Shown: positions 23,883 to 32,145 of the stretch, piece by piece
Numbering within the stretch: the first letter of the stretch is position 1
Layout: each line of letters begins with the position of its first letter
Assembly (NCBI GenBank): GCA_020342115.1
Contig: CP070841.1
Location: 141,987-175,646 of the forward strand
Direction of reading: 5' to 3'
Source: Spirochaetota bacterium
GTDB lineage: Bacteria > Spirochaetota > B62-G9 > DRHN01
Length of the DNA stretch: 33,660 nucleotides
The notes under the pieces: model-generated
Told to the model about the DNA's origin: nothing
The model's input: only the letters and a program-made list of their open reading frames with translations
Databases searched by the model: none
Program-made: the position numbers and the translations under genes

Positions 23883-24113
23883 TTACATTAGCCGTTTATT
23901 TTTTGATTTCGACTTATCGATCATGTCTCCAAACTTATTCCATACATCACCTTTTGCATAGGTATCGGTAGCCTTGATGCTCAAGTTTGGACATGGATTG
24001 AACTTATCTGGATGCTCCTTACTATTCTGGGTTGTGCACTTTCGAATCTCCATCTCCTGCGAGTCATCGATGATACATTGGTCTACTCGACACCTTAATT
24101 CGAGCCAGTTCAT
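23883..24113 (-). CDS. 76-residue Cys-containing protein of unknown function
   Basis: I do not recognise this protein. It has no leader and no membrane segment, and is charged, with a Lys-rich C-terminus. Four Cys are spread at residues 8, 13, 26 and 41 (CRVDQC, KCTT, NPCPN), which might bind a metal. Evidence that it is a gene comes from its position. Its ATG overlaps the stop of the ABC ATPase (ATGA), a GGTGA sits four to six bases upstream, and it lies on the strand of the whole operon. Composition alone would not prove coding. Confidence 0.5.
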   Translation of the reverse strand: MNWLELRCRVDQCIIDDSQEMEIRKCTTQNSKEHPDKFNPCPNLSIKATDTYAKGDVWNKFGDMIDKSKSKNKRLM

Positions 24114-24805
24114 TTTTCACCCCCTGTTGTGTATTCTTGAAATTGGCCGCTCTCCATCGTGTAAAGATCGGTTTTGTATCTCCGTGTTATTGGTTTATGA
24201 GATGCAATGACTACGGCTGATCCCTCTTTATGTAATTCTGTAAAAAGATTTAGAACGCTTCTGGCAGTATCGTCATCGAGCTCGGATACGGGCTCGTCGG
24301 CAAATAGATACTTCGGTTTTTTTAAGAGAGCCCTTGCTATCATAACCTTCTTATTCTCTCCCCCAGAGAGCTCTCCCGGCTTAAAATCCTCTTTTCCGAG
24401 TAAATTTAACTGCTCGAGAAGCATAAGTGCATATTCTTTTAGCTGTTTAATACTCTTTTTTAGGAAAACATTTGGAGAGAGTATGTTCTCCAGTACAGTA
24501 AGGTCTTTCATGAGTAGTGTATTCTGTGGTATGTACCCTATACTTTGCTCTCTGAAAAGCGAAACAGCATTATCGCTAACCTCAGAGAGGTGCAGGTTAT
24601 GGAAGATGATTTCTCCATTGGTTGGTTTGATTATACCTGCCAGTAGTCCAAGAAGGGTAGTCTTGCCGCTTCCTGTAGACCCGAATATTATAGTATAACT
24701 GCCCTCGTTGATATCGACTGAAATCTCCTTCACAGCAACAACTGGTGTTGTACCGCTCATGGGATGATGATATACTTTTGTTACTGACTGCGCCCTAATG
24801 CTCAT
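24110..24805 (-). CDS. LolD/FtsE-like ABC transporter ATP-binding protein
   Basis: This 231-residue ATPase has Walker A GSTGSGKTT, Q-loop in SIGYIPQNTLL, signature LSGGENKKVMIARALLKKP, Walker B YLFADEPVSELD and switch His in VIASHKP. The order and size are those of the LolD/MacB/FtsE group, which works with FtsX-like permeases in mechanotransmission or lipoprotein release. The start is ATG at 24805, which overlaps the permease stop as TGATG. The frame is open for 77 more codons upstream, but these lie over the permease coding sequence and do not look like an ABC protein. Its partner is the permease directly upstream. Confidence 0.85.
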   Translation of the reverse strand: MSIRAQSVTKVYHHPMSGTTPVVAVKEISVDINEGSYTIIFGSTGSGKTTLLGLLAGIIKPTNGEIIFHNLHLSEVSDNAVSLFREQSIGYIPQNTLLMKDLTVLENILSPNVFLKKSIKQLKEYALMLLEQLNLLGKEDFKPGELSGGENKKVMIARALLKKPKYLFADEPVSELDDDTARSVLNLFTELHKEGSAVVIASHKPITRRYKTDLYTMESGQFQEYTTGGEK

Positions 24806-25365
24806 CAAGCACCTCTCTCCAGATCCGGTATATCTTTTCGTAGAAGAAATGATAGCAGTACGACAGAAATGCAAACTGCTAAGATTACCACAGCGAATAT
24901 AGTTTGTCCGCCAATTCCAATGAGTTTCTCCAATCCGAACCTCTTCGCCCCCTCGAAGAAGTAAGGGAGATATATCAGTTTGAGAGAAATGAGTATGAAG
25001 ATAAAAATAACTCCTCCAAGTGCGCCGAAAAAGCACAGTATAAAGCTCTCGAGAACAGATATAGAAAGGAGATCTGCTCTTCGGGCTCCAAAGATCCTTA
25101 AAATTGTATATTCTGTTCTTCTCAGTAGAGCTAAAACTGTAGAGATTGCAGCAATTATCAGTATGCTTAAAACCAGAACTGAATAGATGATAATGTAGAA
25201 GAACTGCCTCATCTCTTCAATGTCAGGAAACCTGAGAAGGCGCTGGGATATATTGATAAGAAAAAGAGAACAGGCAACAAGAAAGGCCATAATGAAGAGA
25301 ATAGTGGAAAAGAATTTTCTTCTTTTTATACTAACGAGTGCAAGCCATAATAGATTACCAATCAT
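24805..25365 (-). CDS. Short FtsX-like ABC permease
   Basis: This 186-residue membrane protein has four hydrophobic segments (about residues 14-38, 54-84, 104-132 and 152-178). The segment RRTEYTILRIFGARRADLLS between the second and third is the FtsX/MacB-type coupling region that contacts the ATPase. Between the first and second helices there is only a short loop of about 15 residues, whereas FtsX carries a domain of about 100 residues there and MacB/LolC a large periplasmic domain. The gene is thus a minimal member of the family. It overlaps the ATPase start by one base. It starts the nine-gene run. The substrate is unknown. Confidence 0.75.
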   Translation of the reverse strand: MIGNLLWLALVSIKRRKFFSTILFIMAFLVACSLFLINISQRLLRFPDIEEMRQFFYIIIYSVLVLSILIIAAISTVLALLRRTEYTILRIFGARRADLLSISVLESFILCFFGALGGVIFIFILISLKLIYLPYFFEGAKRFGLEKLIGIGGQTIFAVVILAVCISVVLLSFLLRKDIPDLERGA

Positions 25366-25384
25366 AATTATGATTACTGTACAT

Positions 25385-25412
25385 AATTAAACCCCGACCA
25401 TCGAGTCGGGGT
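25385..25412 (-). terminator. Terminator hairpin behind tRNA-Val
   Basis: ACCCCGAC (25391-25398) and GTCGGGGT (25405-25412) form a perfect eight-base-pair stem with a six-base loop. On the minus strand it is followed by TTTAATT, a short T-rich tail. It lies three bases beyond the tRNA 3-prime end, so it probably ends that transcript. The tail is weaker than in a model rho-independent terminator. Confidence 0.6.
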
Positions 25413-25415
25413 GTT

Positions 25416-25487
25416 TGGGCGATACTGGATTTGAACCAGTGACTTCTACCATGTGAGGGTAGCACTCTACCGCTGAGTTAATCGCCC
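25416..25487 (-). tRNA. tRNA-Val (anticodon CAC)
   Basis: The minus strand folds into a full cloverleaf: acceptor GGGCGAT/ATCGCCC, D-arm ACTC/GAGT, anticodon stem CTACC/GGTAG with loop CTCACAT, T-arm ACTGG/CCAGT with TTCAAAT loop, discriminator A. The anticodon is CAC, which reads GUG (valine). The 3-prime CCA is not encoded. It lies 52 bases downstream of pgi on the same strand and may be co-transcribed with it. No integrase or partial tRNA repeat is nearby. Confidence 0.92.
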
Positions 25488-25539
25488 TTCCACCACACTA
25501 TAATACAATAACGCATTTGGTAAAGCAACAGTTTTATAT

Positions 25540-26961
25540 TCAAGGAATAATATACTGTGTATCCCTCTTAGCAGTTCCAGCCTCGTCTTTCCACAGTTTT
25601 TCGAATCCTTTTCTCCCGAGCATACTGTATGTATACTGTTTTCCAGCCTCGACTCCTGGCTGGTCGAGAGAGTTAACATTGTAGAGATAACCGGCAAATA
25701 CTGTTTGAACTTCGTAAAAATAAAAAAGCTGGCCTATTGTGTGCGGGTTTATCTCAGGGAGTGTGATCTCTATAACCGGGCGCCCGGACTTTACAAGTGC
25801 ATGGACAGTAGCCTTTTCTTCAGCTTCGATGAGCTCATTCAGTGTGTGACCTCCCAGATAGCTCACACCCTCATGCTTTTTATAGAGGGGAGGTATAGTA
25901 AGCGAATTGTTGAATTTTTTCACCCTCAAAACTGTAATAACCTTGTCAAAAGGGCCTTCTCTATATAGCTGGATCTGTGAGTGTTGGTCGATAGCTCCCA
26001 CTGCTTTGATCGGGGTTTGGCCAGCATACACGACTTCACCACTCAATGCGTATGTTTTGCCGAGACTCTCTGCAAGGAGCTGGCGGTACCATACTGAAAT
26101 TTCTGCCAATGCAGTGGAGTAAGGCATAAGTACAGCCATATTCACAGCTTTTTTTGTATGCAGGTGGTAATGGATAACAGCATTGAGGTAGGCAGGATTC
26201 TTTAAAAGTTCGTTTTGGGTGCATACCTTATCCATGAGTGCTGCCCCTTCGAGAAGGGTGTCGATATCGATTCCGACCATATAAGCAGGGAAGAGACCGA
26301 CATGAGAGAGGACAGAAAACCTTCCTCCAACTCCCATCGGCACTTTGAGTGTCTTAATGCCGAGCTCGTTTGCAATCTCTCGCATTGTTCCCTTGGCAGG
26401 GTCTGTAGTTGCAACAACCTGTTGCTTGAATCTATCGCTGCCGATCCTGTCAATCATGTAATTCTGGAATATGAGGAAATTGGCCATTGGTTCAGCAGTG
26501 CTGCCGGATTTTGAAATGATATTGATGAGGGTTTTTTCCGGATCCAGGACATCAAATAGCCCTTTGATCTCATCTGGATCTATATTCTCAGCAAAGAACA
26601 GCCTGGGACCCTTTCTCATAGATCCTGGTAGGAGGTTATAAAATGGATGACAAAGTGCTTGCGTAAGAGCAATACCTCCAAGAGAAGAGCCTCCGATGCC
26701 TATGACAAGGAGGTTCTGTAGATCTTCACCCATGGCGGCTTTTATCGATGTTCCCAATTTCTTGACTTCCTGCGCATCCTTACTGTACGGAAGGTCATAA
26801 AACGGGAGCTTTTTTTCTCTTCTCAATGAAGTAAGAATATTGTGTACCTGTTTTGTCTTTTCGGTATAGGATTGTACCTCCTCATGTTCCATGCAGATTT
26901 GGCTTTTCAGATTCTTATCGAGAACATTATTGTAATCATAGGCGATTTGCTTCTTTATCAT
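25540..26961 (-). CDS. pgi: Glucose-6-phosphate isomerase
   Basis: Pgi interconverts glucose-6-phosphate and fructose-6-phosphate. The 473-residue protein matches the shorter bacterial form (about 450 residues) rather than the roughly 550-residue E. coli form. Visible are LVIGIGGSSLGGIALTQALC, ISKSGSTAEPMANFL (phosphate site), GVGGRFSVLSHVGLFPAYM with the SIS domain fold, DQHSQIQLYREG and VNSLDQPGVEAGKQYTYSML near the end, where the catalytic Gln/Lys of the family lie. AGGAG precedes the ATG by eight bases. It is transcribed away from the M15 carboxypeptidase gene. Downstream is tRNA-Val. Confidence 0.95.
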   Translation of the reverse strand: MIKKQIAYDYNNVLDKNLKSQICMEHEEVQSYTEKTKQVHNILTSLRREKKLPFYDLPYSKDAQEVKKLGTSIKAAMGEDLQNLLVIGIGGSSLGGIALTQALCHPFYNLLPGSMRKGPRLFFAENIDPDEIKGLFDVLDPEKTLINIISKSGSTAEPMANFLIFQNYMIDRIGSDRFKQQVVATTDPAKGTMREIANELGIKTLKVPMGVGGRFSVLSHVGLFPAYMVGIDIDTLLEGAALMDKVCTQNELLKNPAYLNAVIHYHLHTKKAVNMAVLMPYSTALAEISVWYRQLLAESLGKTYALSGEVVYAGQTPIKAVGAIDQHSQIQLYREGPFDKVITVLRVKKFNNSLTIPPLYKKHEGVSYLGGHTLNELIEAEEKATVHALVKSGRPVIEITLPEINPHTIGQLFYFYEVQTVFAGYLYNVNSLDQPGVEAGKQYTYSMLGRKGFEKLWKDEAGTAKRDTQYIIP

Positions 26962-27049
26962 TCATCCGCTCCTTTTATCGATACATCCAAATTAACAGAT
27001 ACATACGTGGTTTTCAAGGCTATTTGTATCGATCTATATTCAGACAACT

Positions 27050-27085
27050 AACCTCAAAGGTAAATTTAATATTTCCTTTGAGGTT
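27050..27085. promoter_or_regulatory. 11-bp perfect inverted repeat between pgi and the M15 gene
   Basis: AACCTCAAAGG (27050-27060) and CCTTTGAGGTT (27075-27085) are perfect reverse complements around a 14-base AT-only spacer. No T-run follows on either strand, so it is not a terminator. It lies 35 bases upstream of the M15 ATG and about 90 bases upstream of the pgi ATG. That is a fitting place for an operator or for a structured leader. The site is not one I recognise. Confidence 0.45.
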
Positions 27086-27119
27086 GAAACTGGCCTTCTT
27101 TCTTAGTACTCTTATTTAA

Positions 27120-27971
27120 ATGAAAAAATACTTCTACTATCTTTTCTTTTGCTTAATTTTCTCTTTACCATTTTTAACTTACGGGGATGAATATTACTTT
27201 GCACTGACAACCGGACATCCTTTCAATGAAGCATCTCTTGATGCAGAGAGAGCGGGAGGGGTTGAGCTGAAGTTTGGCGATAAGGTCGAGATAGTATATA
27301 CGCTGATCAGAGATGATACTGTCTGGTTCAAAATCAGGCAGGATGAAGCTGAGGTTTATCTTCCAGATCCTTATCTTGTAAAAGTCAGTGAGAGCGCGTA
27401 TTTAAATAATAGCGGCAACCTGCTCATTGGGTATGAAACAGTTGACAAGGAGAATGCCATATCTCTTTTCTATACACCAAACGACCTTGTCGAGATATCC
27501 GAGCCCTACAAGGCCAATGGATACGAGGATAGAGAACTATTGCTCAGGAAAGAAGCGGCAAAAGCTTTTACTATTATGATTGATGAAGCCGAGAATGATG
27601 ACGTCAACATTCGTATAATATCTGCATTCCGCGATTCACGCTATCAATCACATTTGTATAAGAGAGCATTAGACAGATATGGTCTGGACCAGGCTTCGGT
27701 TGCAAAGCCTGGTCATTCAGAGCATCAGCTAGGCACCACATGTGATCTTACAACAGATGAAATAGGGTATGACCTCTCCCGGGGTTTCGAAGAAACAGTT
27801 GCATTCAGGTGGATAAGGGATCATGCACATCGTTATGGGATCTCTTATTCATTTCCGAAATACAAAGAGAAAATTACAGGTTATATCTATGAACCATGGC
27901 ACTTCAGGTACTGGGGCAAGGAGAGGTGGAGGAATTATATCGACAGAATGGGGATGTTTTTTACAAGGTAA
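27120..27971 (+). CDS. Exported M15 (VanY-like) D,D-carboxypeptidase
   Basis: This 283-residue protein has a Sec signal peptide (about residues 1-22, ending TYG). A linker domain (23-125), with an SH3-like beta pattern, precedes the M15B peptidase domain. Zinc ligands are His202 and Asp209 in SEHQLGTTCD and His261 in EPWHF; Glu258 is the catalytic base. Earlier RIISAFRDSRYQSHLY is the family-typical arginine segment. The enzyme would trim the terminal D-alanine of peptidoglycan stem peptides in the periplasm. L,D-type specificity cannot be excluded. No clear SD precedes the ATG. The yejA gene starts 80 bases downstream on the same strand. Confidence 0.85.
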   Translation: MKKYFYYLFFCLIFSLPFLTYGDEYYFALTTGHPFNEASLDAERAGGVELKFGDKVEIVYTLIRDDTVWFKIRQDEAEVYLPDPYLVKVSESAYLNNSGNLLIGYETVDKENAISLFYTPNDLVEISEPYKANGYEDRELLLRKEAAKAFTIMIDEAENDDVNIRIISAFRDSRYQSHLYKRALDRYGLDQASVAKPGHSEHQLGTTCDLTTDEIGYDLSRGFEETVAFRWIRDHAHRYGISYSFPKYKEKITGYIYEPWHFRYWGKERWRNYIDRMGMFFTR

Positions 27972-28051
27972 TAATCTGATTTCAACTTGACTGTCATAAT
28001 TCCAATATTATCGTAATATCATTGATACCCTGAATAAAGGTTGGTGAAATC

Positions 28052-29872
28052 ATGAAAAAAATATTATTAATAATGATGATTATTTGTCTTATGCCTGCTG
28101 CTGCAGTTTTTGCACAGGAAAAGGTAACGGTCAGTCATGCCCTTGCCCTGCACGGGGATATAAAGTACGGCCCTGACTTCAAGCACTTCGATTATGTCAA
28201 CCCACGTGCTCCAAAAGGAGGTACTGTAAAGCTTGCCGGGATTGGCTCGTTTGACTCACTTAATCCCTTTATACTGAAGGGGGTATCTGCATCAGGAGTG
28301 GGGCTTTTATTCGATACACTCACAGAGCAATCAGCAGATGAACCTTTCAGTGAATATGGATTGCTTGCAGAGACCATTGAGCTGCCTAAGGACCGTTCGT
28401 GGGTAGCGTACAATCTAAGGAAAGAGGCACGCTGGCATGACGGTACATCCATTACAGCAGACGATGTTGTGTTTACCTTTAATACGCTCAAGGAGAAGGG
28501 GGCGCCGTTCTATCGCTATTACTATCAGGACGTGGTCAAAGCAGAGAGACTCTCTAAACACAAGGTGAGATTTGTATTCAAGGATGGCCTTAATCCCGAG
28601 CTTCCTCTGATCATGGGACAGCTTCCGGTCATCTCCAAGAAGTATTATTCAGAGCATCCCTTTGATAAAACAAGCCTCGAACCTCCAGTAGGATCGGGTC
28701 CCTACAGGGTCGTTGATGTGAAACCTGGACGCTCGATTACCTATCAGAGGGATCCAAACTATTGGGGAAGGAATGTTCCTGTCATGGCAGGTAGGTATAA
28801 TTTTGACATAATCCGCTATGAATACTATCGTGATGAGACGGTCGTTGTTGAGGCGTTCAAAGCAGGGGAGTACGATTTCCGGTCTGAAAATGTCGCCAAG
28901 ATATGGGCGACTGCATACAAGGGATCAAACTTCGACAACGGTTATATAATTGCCGAGGAGCTCTCTGATGAAAATCCCACGGGCATGCAGGCCTGGGTTT
29001 TTAATACCAGAAGGCCGATTTTTCAGGATAGTAGAGTCAGGTTTGCGCTTGCACACTTGTTCGATTTCGAGTGGACCAACCGCACACTCTTCTACGGACA
29101 GTATTCAAGAATTGCGAGTTATTTCGAAAATTCTGAACTCGCAGCAAAGGGGCTCCCAAGCCCCAAAGAATTGAAACTGCTTGAGCCTTATAGAAATAAG
29201 CTTCCGCGAGAGGTTTTCACCGCGGTATATAATCCACCTGCGCCAGAGAAAGCCGGAAACCTCAGGCCAAATATTAGAAAGGCATTGGAGCTCCTGCGTG
29301 AAGCTGGATGGCAGCTTGAGGGTGGAAAACTCGTAAACAATAGAGGCGAGCAATTCGCATTCGAATTTCTCATCTTCCAGCCTGCTACAGAGCGTATAGC
29401 AATCCCCTACAAGAAGAACCTCGAGCTCATCGGTATCGATATGACTATCCGTACTGTTGATACCTCCCAATACGTCAACAGGCTGGATAACTATGATTTC
29501 GATATGACATCTGTATGGTGGCGCCAGAGCCTCTCACCCGGAAACGAGCAGCGTGATTTCTGGTCTTCTGAGGCAGCTGACAGACCTGGAACGAGGAATC
29601 TTGCAGGGATCAAGGACCCTGTTGTAGATGCGCTAATCAATGAAATTATTACTGCGCCTGACAGGCAATCTCTCGTTGCTGCTTGCAGGGCTTTGGACAG
29701 GGTGCTTCTATGGGGACATTATGTGGTTCCCAATTGGTATTCACGCAAGTATAGAATAGCCTACTGGAACAAGTTCTCGAAACCTAATATAAAACCCAAA
29801 TATGCACTCGGCTTCTTTGATACATGGTGGGTTGATCCTGATAAGGATAAAGCACTTGCTGGGAAACAGTAA
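28052..29872 (+). CDS. yejA: YejA-type extracellular solute-binding protein
   Basis: This 606-residue periplasmic binding protein (family 5, peptide-type) has a signal peptide of about 21 residues ending AVFA. YejA hallmarks are SHALALHGDIKYGPDFKHFD and YVNPRAPKGGTVKLAG at the N-terminus; then ARWHDGTSITADDVVFTFNT, SGPYRVVDVKPGRSITYQRD and PNYWGRN. The C-terminus has FFDTWWVDPDKD. YejABEF importers take up peptides, including microcin C and defensin-like peptides in enterobacteria and rhizobia, and cell-wall peptides in some bacteria (family knowledge). GGTTGGTG precedes the ATG as a weak SD. A TTGACT lies at 27987-27992, but no well-spaced -10 box follows it. Confidence 0.9.
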   Translation: MKKILLIMMIICLMPAAAVFAQEKVTVSHALALHGDIKYGPDFKHFDYVNPRAPKGGTVKLAGIGSFDSLNPFILKGVSASGVGLLFDTLTEQSADEPFSEYGLLAETIELPKDRSWVAYNLRKEARWHDGTSITADDVVFTFNTLKEKGAPFYRYYYQDVVKAERLSKHKVRFVFKDGLNPELPLIMGQLPVISKKYYSEHPFDKTSLEPPVGSGPYRVVDVKPGRSITYQRDPNYWGRNVPVMAGRYNFDIIRYEYYRDETVVVEAFKAGEYDFRSENVAKIWATAYKGSNFDNGYIIAEELSDENPTGMQAWVFNTRRPIFQDSRVRFALAHLFDFEWTNRTLFYGQYSRIASYFENSELAAKGLPSPKELKLLEPYRNKLPREVFTAVYNPPAPEKAGNLRPNIRKALELLREAGWQLEGGKLVNNRGEQFAFEFLIFQPATERIAIPYKKNLELIGIDMTIRTVDTSQYVNRLDNYDFDMTSVWWRQSLSPGNEQRDFWSSEAADRPGTRNLAGIKDPVVDALINEIITAPDRQSLVAACRALDRVLLWGHYVVPNWYSRKYRIAYWNKFSKPNIKPKYALGFFDTWWVDPDKDKALAGKQ

Positions 29873-29991
29873 TCTACAGTATCATCAATAAAACTCACCT
29901 CCGAATTGCTATTTTAAACTACACCTTACTCATAAAGTGGACTATTTTAATGAGCAAAAGATTTAGATAACGGAAATCGGAGTCTAGTTTT

Positions 29992-31101
29992 ATGATTAGC
30001 TACATTATTCGCCGTATTCTCCTAATAATCCCCACTCTAATCGGTATCATGATTATCAATTTTTTTATAATTCAATCGGCTCCGGGGGGCCCGGTTGAGA
30101 GGCTCATTGCACAGGTGAGGGGAACTGAAGTGAGGGCGACACAGCGTATCAGCGGAACAGGCGGGGAAGGCGAAAGCCAGACGCCTTCTGTTGCTGAAAG
30201 TGATACCGGTGCGGTGTCCAAATACAGGGGTGCTCAGGGACTCGATCCGGAGTTTATAAAGGAAATCGAGCAATTGTACGGATTCGACAAGCCTATGTAC
30301 AAACGCTTTCTGGTTATGATGGGCAACTACTTAAGATTTGATTTTGGCGATAGCTTTTTCAGAGACAGGAAAGTCATGGAGTTAGTGGCTGAAAAGCTGC
30401 CGGTCTCGATTACTCTCGGGCTGTGGACTACGATGATCGTATATCTCATATCAATTCCACTTGGAGTCAGGAAGGCGGTTCGTGATGGCGAGCCGTTCGA
30501 TGTATGGACGAGCTTTGTGGTGACTGTTACATACGCTATACCCGGTTTCCTTTTCGCAATCTTGCTTATAATTCTTTTTGCAGGTGGTAGTTTTATCAGA
30601 ATATTTCCGCTGCGGGGGCTTGTTTCCGAGGATTGGCAGACTTTCACATGGTATATGAAGATCGTTGATTACCTCTGGCATATAGTGCTACCAATAACCG
30701 CATCAGTTATAGGGGGTTTTGCAGGGCTTACCATGTTCACAAAGAATTCCTTCCTCGAGGAGATAAACAAGCAGTATGTGGTAACTGCGCGGGCCAAGGG
30801 CCTTACCGAGCGGAAGGTTCTCGTTAGTCATGTTTTCAGAAACGCTATGCTCATTGTTATTGCCGGTTTCCCATCAGCTTTCATTAGTGCCCTATTTACA
30901 GGGACCCTCCTCATAGAGGTTATTTTCTCTCTTGATGGACTCGGGCTTCTGGGTTTCGAATCTGCCATAAACCGTGATTATCCTGTTGTATTTGCTACTC
31001 TCTTTGTATTCAGCCTTCTCGGACTGATCCTGAACCTTCTTGGAGACCTCATGTATATGTTCATCGACCCGAGAATCGATTTCGAGAGCAGGGAGGTTTA
31101 A
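29992..31101 (+). CDS. yejB: YejB-type peptide ABC permease
   Basis: This is the first permease of the importer, 369 residues, with the usual N-terminal helix [20 protein letters not shown] and about six membrane segments. A polar insertion between residues 43 and 90 (Gly/Ser/Glu-rich, ending [20 protein letters not shown]) is a normal YejB feature. The ATPase-coupling EAA loop is visible as [20 protein letters not shown]. The C-terminus is [19 protein letters not shown]. The SD-like GGAG lies about 15 bases before the ATG, a long spacing. It follows yejA by 119 bases, where no further gene or clear structure is seen. The yejE gene begins directly at its stop codon. Confidence 0.93.
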   Translation: MISYIIRRILLIIPTLIGIMIINFFIIQSAPGGPVERLIAQVRGTEVRATQRISGTGGEGESQTPSVAESDTGAVSKYRGAQGLDPEFIKEIEQLYGFDKPMYKRFLVMMGNYLRFDFGDSFFRDRKVMELVAEKLPVSITLGLWTTMIVYLISIPLGVRKAVRDGEPFDVWTSFVVTVTYAIPGFLFAILLIILFAGGSFIRIFPLRGLVSEDWQTFTWYMKIVDYLWHIVLPITASVIGGFAGLTMFTKNSFLEEINKQYVVTARAKGLTERKVLVSHVFRNAMLIVIAGFPSAFISALFTGTLLIEVIFSLDGLGLLGFESAINRDYPVVFATLFVFSLLGLILNLLGDLMYMFIDPRIDFESREV

Positions 31102-32145
31102 TTGGGTGGATTACTAGGTAAGGTAAAGAGCCCCTTAGCAAGACGACGAATACAGAACTTTATCGGTAACCGGCGCGCTCATATCTCTCTGTATATATTC
31201 ATCGCTCTCTTCATAATCACTGTATTTGCGGAGTTTGTCGCAAACGATAAACCTCTGCTGGTCAGATATGAAAGCAAGTTTTATTTTCCCATCTTCAAAG
31301 ACTACCTTGAAACGGAGTTTGGAGGAGATATTGAGATAGAGGCTGAGTATCGAGATCCTTATATACAGGAGCTTATCTATGAAAAGGGCTGGATAGTATG
31401 GCCAGTGATTCGTTTTAAGTACGACACTATCGATTATGAGCTGGAAGTTCCTGCACCATCATCGCCTTCTCGCTCCCACTGGCTTGGAACAGATGACGGT
31501 GGTCATGACGTGGTGGCACTTATAATCTACGGATTCAGGATTTCTGTTCTCTTTGGTATAGTACTGACCATATTCAGCACAATAATCGGAATAATAGCAG
31601 GTGCAGTGCAGGGTTATTTCGGAGGGCTGGTTGACCTCATATTTCAGCGATTTATAGAGATGTGGGCTTCTCTCCCATCACTCTACCTCATCATTATAAT
31701 TACCTCTATCATCGAGCCGACATTCGGATTGCTGCTCGTGATCCTCCTGTTATTCAGATGGCTGTCTCTGGTCGGAGTTGTTCGTGCAGAATTCCTGCGG
31801 GTACGTAACTTCGAGTTTGTCAAAGCGGCTCGTGCGCTTGGTGTGAGCAATGTAACTATAATATTTCGGCACATTTTGCCGAATGCCATGGTATCGACCT
31901 TCACTTTTTTACCCTTCATTCTCAATGGTTCGATTATTGCTCTTACTTCACTGGATTTTCTGGGATTAGGGCTGCCGCCGGGATCTCCATCCCTTGGGAG
32001 GCTACTCGCACAGGGTAAGGCAAATCTTCAGGCACCATGGCTCGGGGTTACCTCGTTTGTGGTGCTTTCTGTGATGTTATCTCTACTCATTTTCATTGGC
32101 GAGGGTATTCGTGATGCCTTCGATCCCAGGAGGCAGCTTGCATGA
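31102..32145 (+). CDS. yejE: YejE-type peptide ABC permease
   Basis: This second permease is 347 residues, close to E. coli YejE. The N-terminal helix is followed by a periplasmic segment with YESKFYFPIFKDYLETEFGG, IEAEYRDPYIQELI and WPVIRFKYDTI, a YejE signature. Next comes the LGTDDGGHDVVALIIYGFRI motif that opens the transport domain. The EAA loop reads FVKAARALGVSNVTIIFRHI. I read the start as TTG at 31102, immediately after the yejB stop. The SD AGGGAGG lies inside the yejB end, five bases before it. It overlaps yejF by four bases (ATGA). Confidence 0.93.
   Translation: MGGLLGKVKSPLARRRIQNFIGNRRAHISLYIFIALFIITVFAEFVANDKPLLVRYESKFYFPIFKDYLETEFGGDIEIEAEYRDPYIQELIYEKGWIVWPVIRFKYDTIDYELEVPAPSSPSRSHWLGTDDGGHDVVALIIYGFRISVLFGIVLTIFSTIIGIIAGAVQGYFGGLVDLIFQRFIEMWASLPSLYLIIIITSIIEPTFGLLLVILLLFRWLSLVGVVRAEFLRVRNFEFVKAARALGVSNVTIIFRHILPNAMVSTFTFLPFILNGSIIALTSLDFLGLGLPPGSPSLGRLLAQGKANLQAPWLGVTSFVVLSVMLSLLIFIGEGIRDAFDPRRQLA

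Noticed and set aside
24207-24698. A 163-codon plus-strand frame
   Set aside because: It is antisense to the LolD-like ATPase, whose Walker and signature motifs lie on the other strand. The Ser-rich composition is typical of a shadow.
24806-25036. N-terminal extension of 77 residues on the LolD-like ATPase
   Set aside because: The extension runs over the permease coding sequence, has no ABC-like sequence, and the internal ATG at 24805 forms a TGATG coupling with the permease stop.
25416-25487. tRNA-Val as an attachment site for a mobile island
   Set aside because: No integrase, no duplicated tRNA 3-prime end and no foreign-looking block are seen beside it; the neighbours are pgi and an ordinary operon.
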